Made by a program: the position numbers and the translations under genes. This document shows positions 1-5,523 of a stretch of 15,085 bases of DNA, piece after piece (within the stretch, counting starts at the first letter, position 1; every line of letters starts with the position of its first letter). Where the stretch lies: the NCBI GenBank assembly GCA_002450755.1, contig DKAI01000183.1, forward strand, positions 1-15,085, given 5' to 3'. Source of the DNA: Deltaproteobacteria bacterium UBA6930 (GTDB taxonomy: Bacteria > Myxococcota_A > UBA9160 > UBA6930). The notes under the pieces were generated by a model. It searched no databases, was not told the origin of the DNA, and saw only the letters and a list, made by a program, of their open reading frames with translations.

Positions 1-29
1 GTTAGAAAAAAGTGGATGGGTTAGAAAAT

Positions 30-998
30 TCATTCTGTGCTCGGTCTTTGTTGTTCGCCCAAACGACAGGCCTCTAATACTCGGCAAAAGTCTTCAGGAG
101 GAGGAATATCAAACCGCAAGTCCGACCCGCGGGAAGGATGACAAAACCCGAGTACACTTGCGTGGAGAGCAGGGCGGCTCAAGGATTCCCAAGGTGTCCC
201 CCTCGAGCCTCTCGTACCCCCATAAACCGAGTCTCCGGCAATCGGCATACCCACGGATGCAAGATGTACTCTAATTTGATGAGTTCTCCCCGTTTCTGGC
301 TTAACTTCGAGCAACGCACCTCCTGTCTTTGAGAAACGTTCACGAACCTTCCACTTCGTGACTGCAATACGCCCCCCTCTCGTTTTCGTACTCATACGTT
401 TGCGATCTTTTGGATGTCGTCCAATCCTAGTCTCGATTTTCCCGGTCAATGCCGAGGAAAAGCTTCGAACCAATGAATCATACCGCCGCTCGATGTCATG
501 AGAGCGAAATTGGTCAGATAATCTGATATGCGCTGAATCAGTTTTAGCGACCACCATTACGCCGGATGTACCTCGGTCTAATCGATGAACGATGCCGGGA
601 CGTTCAACTCCACCGATGCCGGACAAATCGGTACAGTGATGTAGTAAAGCGTGGACTAAAGTTCCTCTTGAGTGTCCCGGAGCGGGGTGCACGACTAGTC
701 CCGCCGGCTTATTCAAGACTAGCAAGTCAGAATCCTCAAAAAGAATATCAAGTGGAATAGACTCAGGTTGCATAGTAGAGGCTACTAATTTTGGCTTTCT
801 AACCCTAATGTCGTCACCAAGCGCGAGCCTTTCGCTAGGGCTCGCCTCTTTCCCATTTCGAAAAACATGGGACTGTTCGATCCAGCGCTTGGCCTGAGAT
901 CTACTAATTCCTACGAGCGAAGCCAAAACGACGTCCAGGCGTTCGCCCGCCTCCTCACTCGAAACTTCGTAAATTAAATCTCCGGCCTGTTCAATCAA
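30..998 (-). CDS. rluD: RluA/RluD-family 23S rRNA pseudouridine synthase
   Basis: Predicted enzyme converting uridine to pseudouridine in RNA, by family most likely in helix 69 of 23S rRNA, acting in the cytoplasm during large-subunit assembly. The 322 residues show an S4 RNA-binding domain (about 18-68) and then the RluA catalytic domain with the hallmark HRLDRGTSG, which places the catalytic aspartate at residue 141. Further family motifs are LNKPAGLVVHP (95-105) and GRTHQIRVH near residue 240. Length is normal for RluD (E. coli about 326). The start codon is TTG at 998, supported by the ribosome binding site AAGGTG about 6 bases upstream; the next residue codons run straight into the S4 domain. 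It is the last minus-strand gene visible, 30 bases after the J-domain/HTH gene, so probably in the same transcript. RluC or RluA specificity cannot be excluded from sequence alone, but the S4 domain rules out an RluA-type short form. Confidence 0.93.
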   Translation of the reverse strand: MIEQAGDLIYEVSSEEAGERLDVVLASLVGISRSQAKRWIEQSHVFRNGKEASPSERLALGDDIRVRKPKLVASTMQPESIPLDILFEDSDLLVLNKPAGLVVHPAPGHSRGTLVHALLHHCTDLSGIGGVERPGIVHRLDRGTSGVMVVAKTDSAHIRLSDQFRSHDIERRYDSLVRSFSSALTGKIETRIGRHPKDRKRMSTKTRGGRIAVTKWKVRERFSKTGGALLEVKPETGRTHQIRVHLASVGMPIAGDSVYGGTRGSRGTPWESLSRPALHASVLGFCHPSRGSDLRFDIPPPEDFCRVLEACRLGEQQRPSTE

Positions 999-1028
999 GA
1001 AACACCTTCGAAAACTGCAGGAATGAGG

Positions 1029-1649
1029 TCACTGCTTTGAACGCTTCCGCTTAATCGGATCTAGCTGGCTCTTTCTAATTGCTGCCATGTAGTCAGTTAT
1101 CACTCGCTCCTGAGGTATTCCAATACAGCGTGCGTACCCCGCGACAAAGCCTCTCACATAAACAGATGCCGGAAGCGCTTCGTGGTTATCTTCTTCAAGG
1201 TTCTCGAGATGCGTCAGGCCGATCCTGGTGACCTCAGAAATTCGATTCAGTGTAATGCCTCGCTCGAGCCTAGCTCTTCGAAGACCGGCGCCATTAAAAG
1301 GAAGTTCATCCTCGACCCCCAGAGGCGTGAGCTCTCCCGTTTCACGAGCTACTTCCGGCTGCAATTTCTCTATCGCCGTTACAGCGTTCAATGGCGACTC
1401 ATCCTGGGAAACACCCTCGTATTGCGAGTCGTAAGTGGATCGCTCTTGGTGAGAAGAAAGAACTCGATATGCTTCTTCAATTTTATTGCGGAGCGTTAAC
1501 AATTCATCATCATCGTATAACGAGTAAACCGCCAGGGAGCTTTCCGAGTAGGTTTCCAAGGCTAGGTGATACGCACGCGATATATCCTCATCAGTTGCAT
1601 CAGGTGATACACCGAGAATTTCATAGTGAGAAGATGTACCGGGTATCAT
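1029..1649 (-). CDS. J-domain-like / RodZ-type HTH protein, HPD missing
   Basis: A 206-residue soluble protein of unknown role. Residues about 8-74 resemble a J-domain (SHYEILGVSPDATDEDI, a helix ending in EEAYRVLSSHQERSTYD). The HPD tripeptide that stimulates DnaK is absent: that loop reads LETYSESSLA. Residues about 119-195 form an HTH_25 domain like the cytoplasmic part of RodZ (AGLRRARLERGITLNRISEVTRI, then VYVRGFVAGYARCIGI). A short basic tail (KRKRSKQ) follows. There is no membrane segment, unlike RodZ. The start is uncertain: ATG at 1649 lies just after the stop of the upstream ATPase gene and has GGAG 12 bases before it; an in-frame GTG at 1667 would add six residues and overlap that gene by ten bases, but has no clear ribosome binding site. 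Either way translation is probably coupled to the ATPase gene, which suggests the two proteins act together. A chaperone role is unlikely without HPD; a protein- or DNA-binding adaptor is my inference. Confidence 0.85.
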   Translation of the reverse strand: MIPGTSSHYEILGVSPDATDEDISRAYHLALETYSESSLAVYSLYDDDELLTLRNKIEEAYRVLSSHQERSTYDSQYEGVSQDESPLNAVTAIEKLQPEVARETGELTPLGVEDELPFNGAGLRRARLERGITLNRISEVTRIGLTHLENLEEDNHEALPASVYVRGFVAGYARCIGIPQERVITDYMAAIRKSQLDPIKRKRSKQ

Positions 1650-1657
1650 CGCAAATA

Positions 1658-2587
1658 TTATCTCCACTCAATTTGTTTGAGTAATTTACGTGCGACACGA
1701 TTTAAATATATAGAGGCATCTGCCTCCGGCATAGATGCAACAATCGGTGCACCTTTTCTCAAAGCTTGTCTGATTTTTTCATCGTTGCTTATGTAACCAA
1801 GGTAGTCCGCGTCTACACCAAAAAACCTTTTACAAACCTCGCTTATCGAAAAGCCTAACCTTACATCCTCTGCCGTCAGGACTTCATTTATAATAATCTG
1901 AGGAGAGAAATCTCTTAACACCTTATTAAACCGACGCGCCTCCTGCGGATCGATAGATCTTACCAGTGGATGAAGATTAGCAGGAGTACGCACGCCGAGA
2001 TCGTTTCGCTGATCCATAGCCTCCCTCACACATGCCTGTACTTCGGGTTTTAGCATGGCCAACTCCATCTTGCGGAAAATCGCTGAACGCAGGAAGTTAT
2101 ACGCATTTTCCACAGAAGTAGGTTCAGGCCGAATAATCAAGATAGCCACGTCAGAAACAGAAAAATAATCAACATTCGAAGCGTGGGTGCCGGCACCACA
2201 ATCTAAGATAACCAAATCACAATCTAAGTTTTGCACAGCTTTAAGCAATTTCTGTCGCCGTTCAGAGCCGGGCTGTGCGTGCGTCAAATGACCTTGTGTA
2301 GCTGGAATAAGTCTCAAGTTTTCAAAATCAGTACCGACAAGCAAGGATTCGAGTGAATCTTCGCGTCCAGACACAAAGTCAGCGAGTGTGTTACTCGATT
2401 CCCGTACACCGAGCCACGTGTGCAGATTTGCTCCCTCAAGATCGGTGTCAATCGCAATAACTCTGAAACCTGCTTCAGCGATCGCCACAGCCAGGTTGGC
2501 AGAAATGAACGTCTTACCAACACCACCTTTACCGCCGGCTAGTGCAATAGTTCTAGGACCTCTCGGATATCGCCGTCGCTCCTTCAC
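1658..2587 (-). CDS. MinD/ParA (FlhG-like) P-loop ATPase
   Basis: A 309-residue cytosolic ATPase of the MinD/ParA/Mrp superfamily. It has the deviant Walker A GGKGGVGKT (18-26) with the signature lysine at 20, the A' region AIDTDLEGANLH (45-56) and the Walker B/switch II stretch LVILDCGAGTH (125-135). After about residue 165 there is an insert-rich C-terminal half (REAMDQRNDLGVRTPANLHPLV) unlike classical MinD, and the last 19 residues could form an amphipathic basic helix, as in membrane-targeting MinD tails. The start is GTG at 2587; an in-frame TGA lies nine bases before it, so no longer N-terminus is possible. A weak ribosome binding site (GAGAG) precedes it. The gene is coupled to the downstream J-domain/HTH gene. 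Family members position flagella, division sites, plasmids or iron-sulfur cargo; no minE, parB, flhF or flagellar gene is in the window, so the cargo is unknown. No iron-sulfur CxxC motif is seen, arguing against Mrp/NBP35. Confidence 0.88.
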   Translation of the reverse strand: MKERRRYPRGPRTIALAGGKGGVGKTFISANLAVAIAEAGFRVIAIDTDLEGANLHTWLGVRESSNTLADFVSGREDSLESLLVGTDFENLRLIPATQGHLTHAQPGSERRQKLLKAVQNLDCDLVILDCGAGTHASNVDYFSVSDVAILIIRPEPTSVENAYNFLRSAIFRKMELAMLKPEVQACVREAMDQRNDLGVRTPANLHPLVRSIDPQEARRFNKVLRDFSPQIIINEVLTAEDVRLGFSISEVCKRFFGVDADYLGYISNDEKIRQALRKGAPIVASMPEADASIYLNRVARKLLKQIEWR

Positions 2588-2632
2588 CTTTGTCTCTCAC
2601 TTCCAGGTTCGCAATTAGGTAAAAGGAGAGGC

Positions 2633-2665
2633 CACGCGAAAAGTCGTAGCGTGATATTTTTTTTT
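2633..2665 (+). terminator. Hairpin plus T9 tract, terminator-like on the plus strand
   Basis: CACGC (2633-2637) can pair with GCGTG (2649-2653), followed after three bases by nine T residues (2657-2665). It has the form of an intrinsic terminator for plus-strand transcription, although all genes here are on the minus strand. On the minus strand the tract is A-rich and precedes the hairpin, so it would not end the HNH transcript. The 11-base loop and 5-bp stem make it weak. It might stop antisense transcription or be chance. Confidence 0.25.
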
Positions 2666-2671
2666 GGCTTC

Positions 2672-3268
2672 TTATTCGGCAAGTTCTGCATTCCAATAGG
2701 AGGCATCAACCACACTTAGGAAAGGGCGCCATTCCTCGTAACGGACAGCTGTCACTCGCAGATGAGAGAGAGGGGTCCAACGCGGGCGCTCGGGATTAAC
2801 TAGCAATTGCATGCCCGCCTGAGAGGGGGTACGTCCTCCCTTTTTGCCGTTGCAGTCAATGCAGCTTGTCACGACATTCTCCCATGTGCTCTTACCCCCG
2901 CTGGAGCGTGGTACAACATGATCAAGATTCAACTCAGCTCGCTCAGGCTTCTTGCCACAATATTGACACTGAAAACCGTCTCGGCTCATTATGTTTAATC
3001 GACTAAAGCGAACATGTCTTTTAGGAAGTCGATCAAACGCCACCAAAACAATTACCCTCGGGATCAGAATATTGCCCCTAATGGTTCCAATATTCTCACC
3101 TTGCTTCAGACCCGAAAGCTGGTGCCATCCATCGAAATCGAAAGTCTGAAATTCTTCATCCACCGCACGAGCCGCGCCCTGGTAAAGAAGAGAGAAGGCG
3201 CGTCTCACCGAAGTCACATGAACGGGCAAATAAGACCGATTTAGAACCAGTACGCTCGTATTCAACAT
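2672..3268 (-). CDS. HNH endonuclease family protein
   Basis: A 198-residue protein with a conserved N-terminal domain (MLNTSVLVLNRSYLPVHV, VRRAFSLLYQGAA) and a zinc-binding HNH nuclease fold at about 95-145. Zinc ligands would be C101/C104 (CQYCGKK) and C136/C139 (CIDCNGKKG); the HNH core is NLDHVVPRSSGG (D116, H117) with N131 and N140. The start ATG at 3268 gives the N-terminus typical of this widespread chromosomal family (COG1403-like), although its ribosome binding site is weak. It lies 66 bases after selA and 84 before the ATPase gene, on the same strand. It has no adjacent methyltransferase, intron or intein, so it is not obviously a restriction or homing enzyme. Family members are often found in stable chromosomal contexts and their physiological substrate is unknown to me. 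Nuclease activity is inferred from the intact motif only. Confidence 0.88.
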   Translation of the reverse strand: MLNTSVLVLNRSYLPVHVTSVRRAFSLLYQGAARAVDEEFQTFDFDGWHQLSGLKQGENIGTIRGNILIPRVIVLVAFDRLPKRHVRFSRLNIMSRDGFQCQYCGKKPERAELNLDHVVPRSSGGKSTWENVVTSCIDCNGKKGGRTPSQAGMQLLVNPERPRWTPLSHLRVTAVRYEEWRPFLSVVDASYWNAELAE

Positions 3269-3334
3269 GTATGACCAGAGTACAAGAGGGTACGGGTCTC
3301 GCGCACCTACCAGGCGGGAATCACCAAAATTTCG

Positions 3335-4741
3335 TTACCCTTTTTTTCTCGAGTGCTTGGAAAGTAGATCTTTCACGGAATTACAAATGATCTCATTGTC
3401 TCCGGACAGAAGTGTCCGAACATCAAATAGGACAGAATTATCCTGGATTCTCGCCATAATAGGCACAGGGCAACTTCTTAGCTGCCTCGCCAAGGACTCC
3501 ACTCCTATTGGTCCTCCCCCTATTCGCACTACCGCACTCTCAACTGCAAACCCCGGCACACTGCCTCCTCCAACGGGTGCATTTGCTTTCTCCACCTGGA
3601 CGAAGAGGCCGGGAACTTCCAAACCTTCGAGGAGGTGCCCTAGATTTTGGGCATTCTCCAGTAGCTTCTCAATCCTTACAGAAAGTTGGAACCATAGAGG
3701 GGGCCCCTGAGCGGAATCTCTAGAAAGAGTATCGCGGAGAGTAGCGTCCAAGGCCGCTATCGAGAGTTTGTCGAGACGTAGCGCTCGTGCAAGTGGATTA
3801 GATTTAAGCGAGCGGATAATATGATTCTTACCCAAGACAATTCCCGCCTGAGGACCGCCCAATAATTTATCCCCGGACAAGCAAATAGCGTCTACACCTG
3901 TATTTAGGCGAGAAGCGACATCGGTTTCACGCGGTAGTCCCCACTTCTCATCGCTAGCGAAGAGCCCGCTTCCCAAATCTTCGACAACTGGGATGGAAAC
4001 CTTTTTGCCGAGATCAACCAAAGCTGCAAGAGGAACCTCTTTTACATAACCATGTTGTTGGAAATTACTAGGGTGAACTTTAAGAAGCAGACCCGTATCT
4101 GTGTTGATCGCCTCTTCGAAGTCTCTTATGTGTGTGCGATTAGTTGTACCTACCTCTCGTAAAATGACGCCTGATCGACTCAAAATATCGGGAACTCTAA
4201 ATGACCCGCCTATCTCAACGAGTTCCCCGCGTGAAACGATGACTTCTCGGCCAGCCGCCAGTGTATTCGCTAATAACAAAAGAGCCGCCGCGTTGTTATT
4301 AACTGCAAATGCCGACTCAGCACCCGAAACGATGCGCAATAAGCGCTCTAGGCGGCTAAGACGGTCACCTCTACGCCCAGACTTCAAATCAACCTCTAGG
4401 TCGGTATACCTTCCTGCCACTTCTGATATTGCCAAGCTGGCGGTTTGAGAAAGAGGAGATCTGCCAAGGTTAGTGTGAATTAGCACCCCGGTCGCATTCA
4501 CAACTCTACGGGGATGTGGAGTACACAAATCTCGAGCAAGTTCCTCTGCTCGCTTTTTCAGATCAACGGGTTCGGCGCCAGTCTCAAGATTCTTACGAGC
4601 TTCGGAAATGGCCTCCTTCGATGCGTGTTTAATTGCCCACGGAAAAAGGTCTGGATACTCCTCTTTAAGAGCATTTATCAACATATCTACTTGAGGAAGC
4701 TCCCGTCGCGGATCTGCCTTGACCTGAACGTCGCGATCCAT
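3335..4741 (-). CDS. selA: L-seryl-tRNA(Sec) selenium transferase SelA
   Basis: Pyridoxal-phosphate enzyme that converts seryl-tRNA(Sec) to selenocysteinyl-tRNA(Sec) using selenophosphate; in the family it acts as a large ring decamer in the cytosol. The protein of 468 residues is close to the E. coli length (463). Visible signatures are the N-terminal ELPQVDMLI stretch, RRVVNATGVLIHTNLGRSPLS (78-98), AFAVNNNAAALLLL (145-158) and SGDKLLGGPQAG with the PLP lysine at residue 292. I chose ATG at 4741 because GGGGG lies about 8 bases upstream and the N-terminus then matches SelA; an open frame continues to 4819 (GTG) but the extra 26 residues look non-coding. It is the first gene of the minus-strand block and faces rng across a long gap. 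Its usual partners selB and selC are not in the window: downstream comes the HNH gene, and no tRNA-like T-loop is seen in the upstream gap. The organism is therefore expected to encode selenoproteins, but none of the genes here shows an in-frame TGA. Confidence 0.95.
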   Translation of the reverse strand: MDRDVQVKADPRRELPQVDMLINALKEEYPDLFPWAIKHASKEAISEARKNLETGAEPVDLKKRAEELARDLCTPHPRRVVNATGVLIHTNLGRSPLSQTASLAISEVAGRYTDLEVDLKSGRRGDRLSRLERLLRIVSGAESAFAVNNNAAALLLLANTLAAGREVIVSRGELVEIGGSFRVPDILSRSGVILREVGTTNRTHIRDFEEAINTDTGLLLKVHPSNFQQHGYVKEVPLAALVDLGKKVSIPVVEDLGSGLFASDEKWGLPRETDVASRLNTGVDAICLSGDKLLGGPQAGIVLGKNHIIRSLKSNPLARALRLDKLSIAALDATLRDTLSRDSAQGPPLWFQLSVRIEKLLENAQNLGHLLEGLEVPGLFVQVEKANAPVGGGSVPGFAVESAVVRIGGGPIGVESLARQLRSCPVPIMARIQDNSVLFDVRTLLSGDNEIICNSVKDLLSKHSRKKG

Positions 4742-5197
4742 GATGTTTCCCCCTGATGAGTTTGAGGCGGTCTTAGTCACCGTCACCGGACCTGTCGTGA
4801 TTTGACAGTAAAAAGTCACTCCTGGATGGCTGCTACACTGCGACCTCAGGCCTAGAGCCTAGGACGGAAGACGGCAGCTGCGCCAGCCCGACCGGAACGG
4901 TCCAGAAATGGCCGAGCTCTCCAGAAGTAAAAGATCAAAGCTGGATGGTAACAAAGCCAGAAAAGGGGATGGGCACGAAAAAGCTCAGTATCCGGTCCGC
5001 TTGTTAATTAAGTGAGGCGGCTAATTAGTGTCGGAACGCAAGGCGGGGGCCTGCGAGACCACGAGCCACTGGACCTGGAAACAAGACCCTAGGAAATGTT
5101 GTACCGCTTAGATCTTTTAACGAACTCGCGCAGGTTTTCTCGGCACGGTGCCGGATGACCTGGAAATGAGAACGCGCTGCATGCTAAATCGGAGGAA
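4742..5197. other. Long divergent intergenic region, possible structured RNA
   Basis: About 455 bases with no convincing gene. Inverted repeats visible on the plus strand are GACCG/CGGTC (4890-4902, GAA loop), CTGG/CCAG (4941-4960) and a two-part stem with CAGGT (5131-5135) pairing to ACCTG (5158-5162) around CGGC/GCCG (5141-5153). The motif GACCTGGAAA occurs twice (about 5072 and 5157). I looked for tRNA(Sec), 6S RNA, SRP RNA, RNase P RNA, tmRNA and the cobalamin riboswitch and saw none of their diagnostic motifs. Near selA, TGAC (4803-4806) and GTCA (4815-4818) make a short palindrome that could be an operator. It could hold an unrecognised small RNA, a leader of the small ORF at 5198, or degraded sequence. 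Confidence 0.35.
4831..4839 (+). promoter_or_regulatory. Candidate extended -10 promoter
   Basis: TGCTACACT is an extended -10 element (TGN followed by TACACT, four of six matches to TATAAT). Transcription would begin near 4846 and run toward rng. A consensus -35 hexamer TTGACA is present at 4802-4807, but the 26-base gap is too long for sigma70, so the extended -10 would have to act alone. It lies in the selA-rng divergent gap, where a rightward promoter is expected. Confidence 0.3.
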
Positions 5198-5422
5198 ATG
5201 ATGGCTAGTACGGCTATCCGAAATAGCGCAGGGAGAACTCCCAAGATTTATGGGCGTGCCAAAGTTACGCGGTACGCATTGACTAAGACAGCTCCAACAA
5301 AACGCGAGCAAGAAAGTTTTGAGCGGACCCATGCAATTTACAGATCATCGGTCATCGCAATAAGAGAGAGTAAGAAAAACACGTGTTCCTTGAGAGGGTT
5401 GCAACACCTTCTCATCGCCTGA
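5198..5422 (+). CDS. Possible small basic protein, hypothetical
   Basis: A 74-codon ORF (or 73 from the second ATG at 5201) with the strong ribosome binding site GGAGG at 5191-5195, five bases before the ATG at 5201. The product is strongly basic: about nine arginines and six lysines against four glutamates and no aspartate, with no membrane segment or signal peptide. I recognise no family. Its codon use is not distinctive, and it ends about 100 bases before rng, so it could be a leader ORF in the rng transcript or spurious. A stem-loop (GAGAGGGT with ACCTTCTC, 5392-5413) covers its last codons. The ribosome binding site is the main argument for it; lack of a recognisable fold is the main argument against. 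Confidence 0.3.
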   Translation: MMASTAIRNSAGRTPKIYGRAKVTRYALTKTAPTKREQESFERTHAIYRSSVIAIRESKKNTCSLRGLQHLLIA

Positions 5423-5472
5423 AACCCCGCCGCCGCCCGTTGTGCGGAATATATACTTGCACTTTCTGACGA

Positions 5473-5518
5473 AAGCTTAGCTTGCTCGCCTACACCGAGG
5501 CTTAGCCTCGGGCGAGGG
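5473..5518 (+). promoter_or_regulatory. rng leader: tandem hairpins enclosing the Shine-Dalgarno
   Basis: Two adjacent hairpins with the same TTA loop and a shared GCTTAGC core: AAGC/GCTT (5473-5483) and CGAGGC/GCCTCG (5496-5510). The second is extended by an outer helix, CTCGCC (5485-5490) with GGCGAG (5511-5516), leaving a five-base bulge. The ribosome binding site GAGGG (5514-5518), five bases before the ATG of rng, overlaps that outer helix, so folding would hide it. RNase E of E. coli controls its own mRNA through its 5' leader; a similar feedback here is my inference. Confidence 0.55.
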
Positions 5519-5523
5519 CAAAA

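Noticed and set aside
1..29. Direct repeat GTTAGAAAA (1-9 and 20-28)
   Set aside because: Only two short copies in an A-rich stretch after rluD; too little sequence to call a repeat element.
2672..3268. HNH gene as a group I/II intron or homing endonuclease remnant
   Set aside because: There is no interrupted host gene, intron RNA core or inverted repeat around it, and its N-terminal domain is the chromosomal stand-alone type.
4742..4819. 26-residue N-terminal extension of SelA
   Set aside because: It would start at GTG without a ribosome binding site, has no SelA similarity, and ATG 4741 has a good GGGGG Shine-Dalgarno.
4980..5060. Possible selenocysteine tRNA near selA (a stretch resembling GTGAGGCGGCT of tRNA(Sec))
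   Set aside because: No T-loop (TTCGA or TTCAA type) follows, no acceptor pairing or CCA end is visible, and the anticodon TCA in a proper loop is missing.
5035..5100. Cobalamin riboswitch-like words (GCCACTGG, GACCTGG)
   Set aside because: The long conserved core before GCCACTG and the B12 box AGCCAGGAGACC are not present, and no cobalamin gene follows.
5185..5240. RNase P RNA (GGAGGAAA resembling the conserved P4 sequence)
   Set aside because: The following AGTCC and the distal ACAGAA element are absent; the stretch is better read as a ribosome binding site.
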